A stretch of DNA of 64,000 nucleotides, taken from assembly GCA_002633005.1 (NCBI GenBank), contig NMRA01000241.1:422406-486405 (forward strand), read 5' to 3'. Below are positions 1 to 13,043 of the stretch, in pieces (positions within the stretch are counted from its first letter, which is position 1; the number at the start of each line of letters is the position of its first letter). The stretch comes from Phoronis australis. Its lineage: Eukaryota > Phoronida > Phoronidae. A model generated the notes under the pieces. That model searched no databases, was not told the DNA's origin, and saw only the letters and a program-made list of their open reading frames with translations. The translations under genes were made by a program, and so were the position numbers.

Positions 1-265
1 GTGAGGAGGCAGTGTGTCCCAGTGTGAGGAGGCAGTGTGTCCTAGTGTGAGGAGGTAGTGTGTCCTAGTGTGAGGAGGCAGTGTGGCCTAGTGTGAGGAG
101 GCAGTGTGTCCTAGTGTGAGGAGGTAGTGTGTCCCAGTGTGACGAGGCAGTGTGTCCCAATGTGAGGAGGCAGTGTGTCCCAGTGTGAGGAGGCAGTGTG
201 TCCCAGTGTGAGGAGGCAGTGTGTCCCAGTGTGAGGAGGCAGTGTGAGGAGGCAGTGTCCTAGTA
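1..265. repeat. 23-bp minisatellite
   Basis: About eleven tandem copies of a 23-bp unit (GTGAGGAGGCAGTGTGTCCC followed by AGT), with C/T changes at a few fixed positions. The last copies are shortened and the array ends near 265. It starts at base 1, so it probably continues to the left of the window. No function is implied. Confidence 0.95.
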
Positions 266-1628
266 GGATAGGTGTCAGCTGCCTTTACTCAAGGTTGTGT
301 TCAACTCCCACTGGGGCACACTGTTAGACCCTTACGTCAGGTCTCTAGCTCCTCAGTAGTGTTGAAATCAGACAAGATGCATTGGGTATGATAGTGAGGT
401 CACTGTATTCAGTAAGAAGAAATAAAACCTGGTGGTCAGGATTTCATGCATTAAGTATCTGTCCGATAAAACTGATTATATCTTTATAGCCAATGTTAAT
501 TAACAATTGATGTATTTGAAATGCTCACACTGTGTTCTAGCCAGCCAGCTAGCTGTATGAAGACTGTCGTCAAAATACAGCTAGGTACCACTGTGTGTAT
601 TTCTTCCATAGACCACGAAATTGCACACAGCCCGGGTAGTTCTGGTCGTCACCTCGCCATGAAATTTATATCAACATGTAGAGCTAAAGACCAGATGGGC
701 TCCATGCAAAATCTGGGAATCAACCGACACTCACCATGCCCGTTACAGCTGTTTAAGTTAAAACAATGCAACAAACGTCATTTTCTTGCATCATTCTCAA
801 CCTTTTGTAACATTGAAACGTATGTTGCCATTTTGAAAATAGTATGCTCGTGTCACACGCACGCGCCATTTCCTAAATTTTTGTGACAACTTCGCAGAAG
901 CAAAATTTGTTCTGAAATTCGGTTTTTCGGTATCGAAATTCTAAAAACTTATAATGAAGTGAAACCAGTTCCAATAATTTGTTGTGACGTGTACGCAACC
1001 TCGTGAAAGAACAACAGTTGATTGAAGAATCGGCGAAAAAAGAAACTGGCCAATAGGTGACGCAATATTTCATGGTGCCGAAAGCCATCGCTAAAGATCG
1101 CTCCACAACTTTAGCAGCAGAATAACGGTGGAATGCCATTTTTTCCAACACTGTTCAATAATCTAGTTTACTGAAGGATAACTAGTTTTTAATGACACTA
1201 ATTTTGTGTCAGATTTTATCTTACCACTTTTTTACCCACATCGTTGCAAGTAAATAATACAGTTTAGTACCAAGGCTAACTGTGTTCTAGGATCAAATAA
1301 CAAAATGTGCTAATAAGTTGTATCCTCTGGCGTGTACAGTGTAAAAATGGCCAGTTGCTGATTTGGGCAACTGAACGAAGCACTGTTCGAAAAACGTTTG
1401 ACTGCAGGAGTATTTGTTCAAGCTGGGGAGAGTTAAATACATCAACTATTTCATAAGGTGTACTTCTATGCACAAAAGGTATTTATAACAACGTGACTTT
1501 GATGTTTTAGTCAGTGCGAGGCATAACTCGCTGAAAGGCTTCTGGCCTATTGAAGCTCCTATAGGAGCTCTATCGTCTCTGCCAGCTGTGCCAGCACAGA
1601 TGATGATCATTGTCTAGTTCAGTGGTTG
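266..1628. other. No gene seen
   Basis: AT-rich DNA with only short chance open frames. Nothing here has a recognisable domain, splice pattern or repeat boundary. A short frame at 521-886 has no conserved motif. Confidence 0.6.
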
Positions 1629-3063
1629 CTAGGCAATTACATCGCCCCTGGATGCCGCAGGCATACAGGGGCAATAGTACATCCCCACAAAAAGTTACTC
1701 ATTTCAAAATACATCAAATAAAATCAAATGAACCATACTTATGAACCATACATGAAGTTATAATTAACACATACCATGAATCTGAATACAATTTAGTCAG
1801 CAAAACGTGAACAAATTGATGAAAATCTGCCGCGGTTTGCTCGAGTTTCACTTACCGGGTGCCATTTTGAAGAAGTTACGCGAAATCACGCATGTTGACG
1901 AATAAAAAGTCCAAGGGACACAAATGCCAACTGATACCTTCTCATGCTATTTTGCAAGTGTCACACGCTAGTGTCACACACTTCGGTCAGACGCGCGCTA
2001 TAGCCTTTGCCGGCACTAGTCGGATATAATGGACCCTAACTTATTCCAAATAAATCCACTAAATGTAGGTCTAAATGAATGATTTTGGTATCGTTGCATT
2101 CCTCAGACATCTGGCTATCTGTACAAATTCTTTTCACGGCCCTCAATTATTCTAGTCTATAACTACGCCATTCCAAACTTGGTCCACTTTAGCCACGCGC
2201 ATCATGAAATCGGCAGCCATTTCAGGGAACCTACTATATCTAGCGTCATCTATCGGCGATTTGCTACAACACAAGCTGTTCCTTTTTCATCAGTCAACAT
2301 GGACGAGATAACATGACGATAACAGATACGATCGTGAGAGAGACGACGAAGGTGATGACGAGAGCAGACGTACGATGATTAATAACGGTGACATTAATAA
2401 TTGACGAAATCGACCAATGACGTTGACTGATAAAAAAGGAACAGCGCGTGGTGTAGCAGATCGCCGATAGATGGCGCTAGGTATAGTAAGTTCCCTGAAA
2501 TGGCTGCCGATTTTACAATGCGCGTGGCTAAAGTGGACCGAGTTCGGAATAGCGTAGTTATAGAACGGAGTAATTGAGGGTTGTAAGGTGGATATGTACG
2601 GATAGCCAGATGTCTGAGGAATGCAACGATATCAAAATCATTCATTTAGACCCACATTTAGTGGATTTATTTGGAATAAGTTAGGGTCCATTATATCCGA
2701 CTAGTGCCCCTTTGCCTAACTCACGTGACTCAGTTGACCTACTTAAGGTTATCGCGCGTGTGGTGAAAAAACTTGACAACCAAAAAAGTGGAGTTAGATT
2801 TCTTCACCAAAGTCAACTTAATTCTCACAACTAAGCTTCATCGAAGATATGTATAGAAGTACAAAGGACCAATGATGAAAATAAGTGCTTTTTTAAATGA
2901 TAGTTTTAAGTGTGGAATGTATTTTTGATGAGGTGAAAACTCAAAATCAGTGACCGTATTTGGGTTACCGCCAGTTTAAAATACATGAAACGAAATGCAT
3001 ACAGAAAGCGAATGGAAGTATTGTAGCCCCTAAATGGCCAACCAAGGGGCTACGTGTTGCCTA
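1629..3063. mobile_element. Old DNA element with short inverted ends, interrupted by a younger element
   Basis: The left end reads CTAGGCAATTACATCGCCCC and the reverse complement of the right end reads CTAGGCAACACGTAGCCCC, so the ends are imperfect inverted repeats. The segments 1686-1745 and 2838-2960 both have diverged relatives at about 45160-45230 and 45480-45570, which shows this is a dispersed repeat. The body is split by the foldback element at 2012-2708. No transposase is visible. The superfamily is unknown and the outer limits are approximate. Confidence 0.5.
2012..2708. mobile_element. Foldback (long inverted repeat) element, hAT-like 8-bp target duplication
   Basis: Two arms of 287 bp (2012-2298 and 2422-2708) are near-perfect inverted copies around a 123-bp loop. 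The outer ends read GGCACTAGTCGGATATAATG in both directions. The flanks are an exact 8-bp direct repeat, CCTTTGCC, at 2004-2011 and 2709-2716, which is the duplication size made by hAT-type transposases. No coding sequence is present, so it is non-autonomous. Its RNA would form a long hairpin. It sits inside an older element. Confidence 0.88.
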
Positions 3064-3107
3064 GACTAAGTGGTTGGGGGCTACGTGTTGCCTAGACTAA
3101 GTGGTTG
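3046..3107. repeat. 31-bp tandem duplication
   Basis: Two copies of a 31-bp unit starting GGGGCTACGTGTTGCCTAG, adjacent at 3046 and 3077. The unit includes the right inverted end of the surrounding old element, so that end appears twice. Confidence 0.85.
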
Positions 3108-4607
3108 CCTGCTACTGCCATGCAGTGGCTTGCAGTGCTGCCAGTGCTGGTTATGCAGCCGAAAAATGTGTCTCTGGTATTCATTTTAGTAAAAAAAATC
3201 GAACTGCATGAAACGAAAACAACGTAAATGGTTCTCAGTCTTGATTAACAGCAGTTATTCATTGTATAAACTTGCCTGTAACCATTATTTAGTTATTAAA
3301 CTGACGAAATATCAGTATTGTTCTTCTGCCCTGGTACAGGTCTTTCCATGAATAGCGCACTGTTAACTTCACAAGTTAGAAATTTTGTCAGTGTTTTTCA
3401 TTTTTTACTGTATTTATTTCTATATAAGTTCCTTAAATTAATCTAAATTAATCATAAATGAAATAATAAATAATTATAATTTTTCGTTTATATTTTAAAT
3501 ACTTACTTAAATTACGTTAGTTGATCACTATGATAACAGCGACATCTTTATATGGTGGATCTCGTGGATTGTCGACCTTGTTCGGAAAGTTCACGAAAGG
3601 CATTTGACTACTGTCACCTTTCGCCTTTGGGCGACGCCACAGACACAGGTATGCTATGATAATGATGTATTTTTAGGGCGCGACAGAAAATCCACATGTC
3701 TCGAATGAGAATGTCAGAGTTAGGCAACTGAAAAGAACAATTTACATTCGTGATATGTGACCATCACAACACAGCATACCTGCACACAGTCATTGTCATT
3801 GCATAATGCCATAGCAACTGACTAGGCCTAATGCAATGCTGTAGGCCTACGTGAACTTGGAATCTTGCTTAATCTCAAGATCCCGTATGCGTGTACTTGG
3901 AATACATGAAATTTGATAAGTTTGCTCAAATAATCACATTCGGGTTGATAAAAATCACAGGCGTCCTCAGCCCCCAATACACTACATATAATACTACAAG
4001 GTATGACACTCCCGACTAGAAATTCCACGGGTGCTTCACTTCAGCCGTCCATAGCAAATATAAAACTCAATAAATTTACACAAAACAGAGGTTCAACAAA
4101 CCATGAAGAATTGTTCTTTCTCCCTATACCATTCACGACCGTGAATGATTCACGGTGCCCTGTTCCGGCGACTTCGTAAGAAATTCGCAGTCAAAGAACA
4201 AAAATGTTCACAAAAAGCCCCCACACACTTTCATCGTGGGCCGCTCGAGGTCAAGGACGGTACGGAAATTGCCGGTGAGTTACGGAAGTACTCAATAGTT
4301 TTTCTACTGGCGGCTAAGTGTAGAGTTATTGACATCGTGACTTTACACGACAAAGCATTCAAGCGAGGCTGTCAGTCGGCGAGTTTTCGCCCTGGGATTT
4401 ATGCACAATTTTCTGTAAAATGATCATAATTTAGCAGCAAAGTTTCATAGCAATGCACCACAATTATGTAGAAAGTCTATCATAGTTACAGATACGTCAC
4501 AGAGCGTAAATATGATGAATCTGAGCTTCCATTTTCACCTTTGCTGAACATGCGATTTTTGCGCGTGGTCATTTAAGTATTCTATTTTCACGTTCGATGA
4601 CGTCAGC
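3108..4607. other. No gene seen
   Basis: AT-rich sequence without a supported gene. The open frames at 3828-4028 (minus) and 4145-4423 (plus) have no recognisable motif. Confidence 0.55.
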
Positions 4608-4685
4608 TGCTGAGTGGTGTAGTGGTAAAGTTGGCAATTCGCAACTGTTGTGGCCCGGGTTCGAAACCGGCCTCGGTTTCCCGCC
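4608..4685 (+). repeat. tRNA-derived SINE head or decayed tRNA
   Basis: The sequence contains an A-box-like TGAGTGGTGTAGTGGTAAAG and, about 30 bp further, a perfect B box GGTTCGAAACC (RNA polymerase III internal promoter). The T-arm stem has two mismatches and no good acceptor stem can be folded, so it is not a working tRNA. A tRNA-derived SINE is the best reading. Similar relics lie at 30741-30806 and 53630-53694. Confidence 0.6.
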
Positions 4686-6977
4686 AAACTGTTATCTCAC
4701 TAGTGAGATAACTTTATGGGTTAGTACACGGTTGTATCTGCCATTCGAGGCTAATATTGTGGTATAATGGGTTTTATTTAGTGATTAGCACAATTAGCTT
4801 TTTATCAAGCTTTTTAATTCATTGCGTCTTCAATTTTAAAGATAGGCATTAAATAATGTTACATCACGGTTCACGCAGGTATAATTATGAATTACCTGAT
4901 CCATGGTGGCATTTTTTAGAGTTTCAGAGAGTATTCCAGCAGATGCTTATTCTTTTCCCAGTTGCATTCTGTTCTTCACGTGGTCTCCAACAGTTTCCTC
5001 TTTCGTTTCCAAACGCCAATTTAATCTCCTTGAAGCTCAGCAGAAAAAAATGAGTCTCATTCTTAAAAAGATTGCGAGATCAAAGTTCATGTTTTGACAA
5101 AAATATGTAAGATAAGAAGACGTAATAATTTGTTATGAAATCATTTTATACAAGCCACCCAAGACACTAAAAATGCTACAGACATATAGTTAATCCTTCT
5201 GTGTAACTCGTTGGTTGAACCTTAATCTGTTGTGAGACGGGGATAACTTTTGACTGAAAATATACTGAAAATCACAGAGCCCAATAAAATTGAACTAACT
5301 GAGAATAAACTTGTTTGATCCATTTTGGTGATCCTGATATTTTCTGTTGCCACATGTCAATCATGCTATCTTACAAGGTCAAGTTATTTTGAATATGATT
5401 TCCTGATTTATGACAAATGACTAAAGGACAAGCAATTGTAGTTTTAGTAGTATGTTTATGATTCTCAGGTTACTGTTTTCTGATGTATTGTTTAGTATAT
5501 TTTACTTTGTCAGTTACAAAATAAATCTGTTGAACATTCCCAGAACAGGAACATCATCCCTTCGTCCACTTTGTGTTGGCCGCTGTGATCTGGAGACCCT
5601 GCTTTTTCATTTAAAAAAACAGAAATCCATCTTAATAGCAACACAAAAGTTCCATTTTCTTAATGTTTTGTAATTTAGTGTAGTTTTGTTTTATTATTTC
5701 AAAGTGATAGATAACATAATAATTGTTTCGTAATTGCCTGAGCCCTAAGTTTACATCCTGTTGAATTATGCCATTTTACAGATACATTTACTTCTTGTCA
5801 TTTTATTATTTTTCAAGACCGAAGAAGGAACAGCACCACCTTAAGGTTATCTCCAGCCTTATTCACAAAAATTGGCCATTTTTACAATATTTCACGTGTC
5901 TAGTAAAATACCTTATCTTCATTCTCGGGGAACTTCAAATACAAATATATACTGCGTAACGAGAAAAGAAGATTTAACAGAACCACCTCGGAACCGCACA
6001 ACTGCATGGATATTTGTTTACTAATTATCCAACGTCAGAGGTTAAAGGGCTTTCAATCAAATCGAATCTCCCGCCAGGTACAGAACACATTCATATACCC
6101 TCAGTCCTTTCATTCACAAAACTGACATCATTGAGTTATTCTTGGACTTTATACGAACACATGATTTTCTTTTTAACATTTTGCTTCTAATAGCCATTTA
6201 CTTGGAGAGATGTCACAAAAAATACCTAATTTTCACAGGTTTATTACATACACTTATGAGTAATATAATTCTGAAAAATTAATTGGCATACAAAAACTTT
6301 GTATACAACAGCTTCTCTGCGAAATGGGAAAATTTCGTTGTTCACGTTAACTACGTGTAGAAGTTATTTACTTTAAATGAGATACGAGAATGGTCTTTCC
6401 TGAGGTGTGCATGCTTGAATGAATGGATGTACTTATTTGTTTGTTTGTTTGTTTTTGTACTGTTTTACAAATGATAATAAATTTTTAAAAAAAAACATAA
6501 AGTAAGTTGTACTTATGGTTGAATGGTGCCAGGGAAAACAAATACAAAACATAGTTTTGATCCTAAGGGAATTGTGTGTCTACATGCATAGGAACGTTGG
6601 CGTTGAGAACGAATGCTATGAGTCGCCTCAGGCCTCTGTGCTCATGAACACAGAAAGTTGTGAAAAGAGATAAATCCTCACCCTAATTCCTTCATTCAAT
6701 TAATTTACATTTCAGTGTTCGGTCTCATGCTAACAACATGCTTTAACCACCGATTCGATCTTTGTTATCCATTTCTTACTTGGTTTCGTATCAGTCTCCC
6801 AGCACGTGATGTGTACAGACAACAATGAACTATGACCTATTTACTTATAAAAATATGTCAAATGGTCGCAAACAACAGTAGTTAGCTGGGAACGGTACGT
6901 TTTTAATGATAAGTAAGTTAATTACGCACTGCAAAATCAGTTGACATTGCTAGTGAATGTTGAAATAGCGAATCTAT
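4686..6977. other. No gene seen; small (TTTG)n run
   Basis: AT-rich non-coding DNA. The only structure noted is a run of five TTTG units near 6435-6455. Open frames at 4856-5053, 5452-5673 and 5768-5959 have no recognisable features. Confidence 0.55.
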
Positions 6978-6981
6978 TTAA

Positions 6982-8616
6982 AAGGGGACTGTAGTCAAAA
7001 TAATGTTGCAGTTAATCGGTTCTAACATACAAATAAAACTCACATTTGCCTGACTTGCGTGCCAAACAAAAGCCAATTCGAATTCATGGTCAAAACTCTG
7101 AATTCTGAAAGCGATCGCTGATTGGCTGATGTGTCAGTGACGTGAACGGCAGGGTATCGGCTGCTTTACACATTCATTGCTTATGTCATATTTGAAGAGT
7201 TTACATCGTAATTTATCATTGTATCAATCGTCCTTATTTTTTATTGTTTGCCACAATGCTGTAAAAGGTTCGCTATGCCTTTTTGTATGGCACCTGGTTG
7301 CTCAAACTCTTCGAAAAAGGCGTCTTCTAAAGGGATGGTCATCGCATACCATCGCCGGGTTACCCAAGCCTTGGCCCAAAGCTCAGTGTAGATATAGACC
7401 TACAGGTTTAAGCCGATATGGGTAAAAAATGTACAAATAAAATCTGACTCAAATAAATGTCATTAAAACTAAGTCATCCTTGAGTAAACCTAGGAACCAG
7501 GTTCCTAGAGTAAACTAACTTCTGTATTTACCGGTGTTGGAAATGTTAGCGATCGTTCATCGGCTGGTGCTAGTAAAATTGTGATGTGTTTTCTTGAGTC
7601 GGCTTTTTGCGATTACGTCACCTGACCTTTACCAGTTTCTTTTCCCCCTGATTCTTTTATCATGTGTTCGTCGCTGACGGTACCTAGGTTGCGTACATGT
7701 TATAACAAATTATCGGAGCTTGTTTCATTTTGTTTCAAGTTTTTAGTATTTTTACACCAGCAAACCGAATTTTAGAACAACCTTGGTGCTGCGAAGCTGT
7801 TATGATGTCCCGAAAGACGTCTCAAATTTTTATGAAATGGCGCGTGCGCCGTGTCACGAGCGTGCTGTTCTTGAAACGGACGACACACTTCTTTGTTAAA
7901 AAGGCGGCAAATTATGCTACCAAAGGACGTTTATTTGATTGTTTTCCACTTAAACGGCTGCAACGAACAATGGAAGTGTCGGGTGACTATATCAGATTTT
8001 GCATGCGCCCCCGCCGGTCCGTTAGCTTTATATGTTGATGTAGCCTAAGTTTTACGACGAGGTGACGAGCATAACTGAGTCAACTATACCCGGGTAGTCA
8101 ACGGCTGTCTGAAATTTCGGGGTTAACGGAGCTCAACACACAGTGGTACGATAGTCTTCATACAGGTACAGTCGGTAACTTACCAACCCTTCAAGTTTAC
8201 AGAGCTGCCGGAGTATTGGCTGACAGCTGGCTGACTGGATGGCTAGAGTCCACATTGCCCTCGGCACAGTCACTGACACCAGTTACACCGGCAAATTTTC
8301 GTCTGACGATGACGATGACTAGGTATCACTTTGTGTTGCCTCGGCTCAAACAGGTATCCCTTGTGACCCGAAATTTCACACTAAAATTTCTTATTCCGAC
8401 AATACAAAAAACGCTACTTGATTGCACGCTAACACAGGACAGTGACTTTGCCCCCGCCAAATACGTCACGAGACTAAGCAGCGCTGCAAGCCGGTAATTT
8501 TTTGAGCTTCGTTAGAGAATATAAATTTAATTTTTGGTGTTGAATTATTTGGGAAATTAACCAACAATTCATAGAAAACTATCCAGAATTTATTCAGAAT
8601 AAAATACAGTTCCCTT
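6982..8616 (+). mobile_element. TTAA-flanked THAP element, Kolobok-like (copy 1)
   Basis: The element is bounded by TTAA on both sides (6978-6981 and 8617-8620). Its ends are inverted repeats, AAGGGGACTGTA on the left and AAGGGAACTGTA on the reverse complement of the right, with one mismatch. It contains the start of a THAP zinc-finger reading frame about 290 bp inside the left end. TTAA duplications together with a THAP-containing transposase are the combination described for the Kolobok superfamily; piggyBac also uses TTAA but has no THAP domain. No intact transposase remains. Confidence 0.65.
7275..7391 (+). pseudogene. THAP-domain start, broken
   Basis: An ATG at 7275 opens a 38-codon frame beginning MPFCMAPGCSNSSKKASSKG. 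MPxC-x4-C followed by an S/N-rich stretch is the usual start of a THAP DNA-binding domain (C2CH zinc finger). After residue 20 the expected F-x-R-x-P segment is only found in another frame (HRIPSPG), so there is a frameshift, and the frame stops at 7391. The conserved Trp and the second Cys/His pair are not seen. It lies 293 bp inside the left end of the TTAA-flanked element. Confidence 0.5.
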
Positions 8617-8620
8617 TTAA

Positions 8621-11600
8621 GGCTTGCATAGGTTATGTGTACCGAAAACAAGCTTTTACTGAATAATTAAGCAAAGACTTTGAGATTTTCATTTGTCCCA
8701 GTTTAATTGGCTTTTTCTCGGCTTCGGCAAATCGACTTCATTTGAACTTAGGAACGTAAGTTCTCGAAAACGGCTTGGTGGATTTCACTGAAACTTTCCA
8801 AGTTTAATATTTAGTCATCAATCTCAAAAATGCTGTTTGGATTTTTGATATAAAGGCCTATTTTTTGCGTAATGTAACATAGACGAATACGACTTCTGTT
8901 TATTACAAAGATACCTTAGGTTTTGCGAGTGGATTTGTCATAGAAACCGAACGAAAAGACTAATCAAAAATTCCTAATAGCATTTTTGCGGTAACGTAAA
9001 GTTTTCATTTGAAAAAAGTTTCATTAAAATAAACCGAGGGGTTATTTTGCTATGAATGTACCTTTCTTAAAAATAAATTTTTGACTTAAAAAAGATTTTT
9101 ACGTAAAAATAATGATACAATACAAAAAGTATTTTCATATTCCCTAATCTTTTTTTCTTTCAGAAAATATATGCTTCTACTAGTTGACAAAGCTTAGTTT
9201 TTTTGATATACAAGTTAGAATAGAGGCCACTAAATAAGGTTTGATATACAAGTTATGGAGATAGCCTTAAGAAAGAATGAACAACTTTTTGAACATATCG
9301 GCCGGAAGACAATTGTCAATGGATTTGTAGCCAGAATTGTCATTTTTTATTGTATTCTTGATTTTTGTTAATTAAAAAACAAAAATATTAGAATTCTAGT
9401 ATTTGGGCCTTATATTTCTATATATGTAAATTCTGTACGAAATTTCAAATTCTGTGAAATTACGTCTGTTACTGCGGAAAACCAGAGATTAGTGATGACA
9501 TTGCAATGCAGTTCAGTTATTTCTGTTGCTGACTTGGATTGTAGTTGCATTCACGTGGAAGATTTCCTGTTTTTGTTATTGTGGCAGTTGAAATTTCCTA
9601 TTTAAGTCATACTTCTTGTTGTCATGGTAACTAAAACTGAGACAGAGTGTTGAGAAAGTCATTTGATAAGAGAAGATGAAGCGTATGAAGTTATTGTTTG
9701 TCACACTTGACACTCCCTACCTGGTCTGTTTGTGTATATCTTGCATACCTGGTTATGACCAGGAAAGATAGGTTATAATGAAACTACCGGGTTGTTATCT
9801 GTCAGTGAGTGAAGTAGGTTAATAAGGTGTTAAAGTTATAGGCGACACAGGTGGATGGGCATCTCCTTTGAACACAAAAAACTAACAGCGTGCTATTTTA
9901 CGGCTTTGGTGCACACCTTCCCCTGAAAGCTATGGTTGCCCCCAATTACATCATCCTTAAAGTCCTTCTCTCAAACTGCCCATGTGGTTCCAGTATCCGA
10001 AAATACTTACTACATAAAATCTTATTTTCGACACCCTTTCTTTATATTCTTTTCGCCTTTCTTGCCAAAAGCGATTTTTGTACAGTATTTGACCCTTTTC
10101 TCTGAGCGTATGATTACCGGTTGTCATCGGTTATTTCCGTACCAACATTTCCGGCTCATCAGTTCAGGAACTTGTCGTGAAAGCCGCCATTTTTTCCTTG
10201 TAACTGAATGTGTTATCGCTTGCTCGAAAAGTCTTCATTATTTTGTTTTGTTAGTAATATCTCGTGATTCGTTTGCATATGTAGTGTATTTATAGTTTGT
10301 AGTTAGTGGTCGTTGATGTTTTTTGGAATGTTACGCGTACTTAGTATGTTAAAATAGCATTGGTGTTTAGTTCCTTACGTAGGCCGGTCGAACCTAGGAA
10401 CCAATATGGGTCGAACTTATTTGTTTCGGTTTTATTTTCTTTCTCGTTTCGAAAAAATACTTTGCTGTCGTTAGAAAGGTAGTGCATTCTACTCAGTAAA
10501 AATCGAAAAAGTATCAAAATTGGGGCAAGCAGTGTAAAGTTATTGCAAGTTTTGTGGCGAAATTTGGGTCACTTTGTTACGAGTTTAAAACTTTGTGTAA
10601 ATTGTTTTCGCCAACAAATTACGGGGAAATTTAGTGAGACATATATTTACTTACTATTCTGCACGATTTAACAGTGTTCACCAAATTTCAGCCTCGCAGT
10701 TGTTACTCATTAAGTGATAAATGTGCTCACAATTCCCGTTGGTCTTCGTCTCATTTCTGGCGGCACCGACAACATGGCGACTTTTGCTGAACTGAAAGGC
10801 ATGTTCAATCGGCTACTTTGTAATTTGGGAAGATTTAACGTTGATATATTTTGACAAACGTTGCTACAAAAAATAAACTTTGTTCAATTTTCGTGTTTTT
10901 TGTGCAAAAATAATAGATGTATTCGAATTATTTTACTGTAAATTTCCCATTCAAGTGATCTTACACTAAGCTAAAAAAATAGTTGAAATAATTTTGAAAT
11001 GTTTTTTGTTTGACTATCAACTGCTGTTCAAGACTTGATTCGGTGTCACAAAATGATTCATATTTTTCTAAATTTGAAGTCTCAATTGCTTTCAAGTCAT
11101 GTCTTGTAACTTATTGCTTCTTAATTCAGGTTATCAAGTCAACAATATGAATAATCTTAATTTGAGAAATAAGCTATGTTGGATTGTGAAGCTTCGAGCC
11201 TCTAATTCTTGTTCCTTGCAACTTCATATTTTTTTTAATGATACTTGTCAAATTCTGGTGTAAGGAAACACTATTCCGTCACCATGGTAATAGTTATATG
11301 TATGTCCACTTTCATATCATGGAAACTGTTGCTGTTGAATAGTGTTTGTAATGCTAAATGTTGTAAAGTATTGTGCATTTTAAGTTTCTTATTATGTTAA
11401 AAGTTTGAATCATTTTGGGTTAATGAATAAAAAATGATAACATGTTGTATTGGACTTGTCATACTTATGTGCTCGAACGAGCCCCCTTTTTGGAGAACTG
11501 GAAAAGGTCTGCCTCAGTCACAAAAGCACGAATTCCGAAAAAGTAGAAAATGAGACAATATTCCACTAGAAGACAGGAAGTACCAAAATTTAGAGTCTGC

Positions 11601-12295
11601 AGTTCACAGCTCTAAACATACCCACTGAATCTTATAGTAAAAGATAGACATTCCCAAAAATTCCAGCCCCCCCCCCATTCTTTTAGGCTTGGTGCGCTCA
11701 TACAAAGTCTGGGAAAATCTCTATTGAAAGCCACCAACTTTGCACAGTTCGTCAGAAGTACCCAAGTTCTAAATAAACCTCGTTTGAGCGAGCGCTGTGG
11801 CCAGCCACTAGTTAGGCCTAAGGGTAGCCTTGGCGCAAAGCTGTATAGGCCTACTAACAAGCTGTATTTTGACGATAGTCTTCACTGGTAGCTGGTGACG
11901 AGGCTAACTAAGGTCTGCCGCGGCAGTGTGACACAGGACTAACCAGCCCGTAATTTCCTGCAAGTGTCTGAAACTACCCTTGAATATATGCAGGATTTAT
12001 GATTTGACCATTTTACTTCGACAAAACAGCTTGCAACCGCATGCATTTACCGTTCACCAGTGTCTCATCTCGATCCGCACCGGGTCCGATAGGCTGCGGT
12101 CCCGAGTCTGGCAAAATAATTTCTGTCAAAATTTATTCGCCACATTTCTTCAGCAAATTCGATAAAATTGTCCGTAGTTTGATTTTATTAAAATTAAGGC
12201 GCGCTGTCGATTATTTTATCATCGTTTGCTGGCTGGTAACAGTACAGGCACTGCTCCAGTCGCACTGACAGCGTTTTCTCGGCCTGGGTTCCTGA
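8621..12295. other. No gene seen
   Basis: A long AT-rich stretch with no supported gene. Open frames such as 9890-10105, 9936-10295 and 11612-11860 (minus) carry no domain signature. A small direct repeat (TTTGATATACAAGTTA) occurs near 9202 and 9240. An ATGGCGACTTTTGC start at about 10774 is not followed by a convincing splice donor. Confidence 0.5.
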
Positions 12296-12304
12296 ATGAA
12301 TTGT

Positions 12305-12363
12305 ACTTCCGGGTTCGCGGCAAGTTCAAAATGGCGGTGGTTCTTCGGGTGCGAATCGTGAGT
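12305..12363 (+). promoter_or_regulatory. Possible start of an unidentified gene: ETS-like and YY1-like motifs with a splice donor
   Basis: ACTTCCGGG (ETS-type site, 12305-12313) lies about 20 bp before AAAATGGCGGTGG (YY1-like motif around an ATG at 12331). Nine codons later comes a consensus donor, GTGAGT, at 12358. This arrangement is typical of TATA-less housekeeping promoters with a short first coding exon. No downstream exon could be recognised, so it is only a candidate; chance cannot be excluded. Confidence 0.25.
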
Positions 12364-13043
12364 GGCGCGTTCATTTTAACTTTTTTCGAGTACGGATCGT
12401 GTATTAGTTATGGGGTAGGTACTTCTTGGATCCTTATAACATCCTCTAACCATGTAATAAGGGTTAACAATGCTTGAGAGAAGGACTTTAAGATTCACCA
12501 TTGTGAGTGTTTTGAGTATGTGTCATAGTTCAATACACTTGAGATGTATAAAGACTGCATCATTACCCTGGTTCTTAATGACATCTGCCGTAATAAGCCT
12601 TTTATTTTATTGCCAGTTATACGAAAACAATGGCTTTGTTGAGTTCTTGCTGAGGTTAGGGCGAACATCTTATAATACACAGACTATCATTCGTACACAA
12701 ACTCCACCTATTACTGCAGAAAATGTCTTCCGTCAGTGTCCTCTTTTGACAGTGATGAATTTACCTTTAAAAACAATAAGGATTTAATAAAAATAGATAG
12801 TAAAAATGACAGGGGGTGTGATTCTAACAGTAAGGCTTAGCCACGCTAGTGAGCCATACATTCTATGAGAACAGTTAGTGGATTTAGAATTAGGTAATAT
12901 TGAATCTACATTTTAAAGGAGAATGCCACCCGATTTAATTAGTCTTTTTTACCGTCTTGATCGGTCTATATCCACATCGCCTCTTATATGGTCGACCTCA
13001 CCTTGCTGAGAGGTGTCGCATTAACCTGTGAGGAAGGTGAGAA

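Noticed and set aside
1-265. CRISPR-like array
   Set aside because: Units are contiguous with no unique spacers, and the DNA is eukaryotic.
2394-2645. 83-residue minus-strand frame
   Set aside because: It lies within the right arm of the foldback element, and the matching left arm has stops, so it is not a conserved gene.
4608-4685. Functional tRNA gene
   Set aside because: The B box is perfect, but the T stem has mismatches and no acceptor stem pairs, so it was listed as a SINE or tRNA relic.
10774-10853. First coding exon starting ATGGCGACTTTTGCTG
   Set aside because: The start context is good but no consensus donor or conserved peptide follows, and the frame ends within 80 bp.
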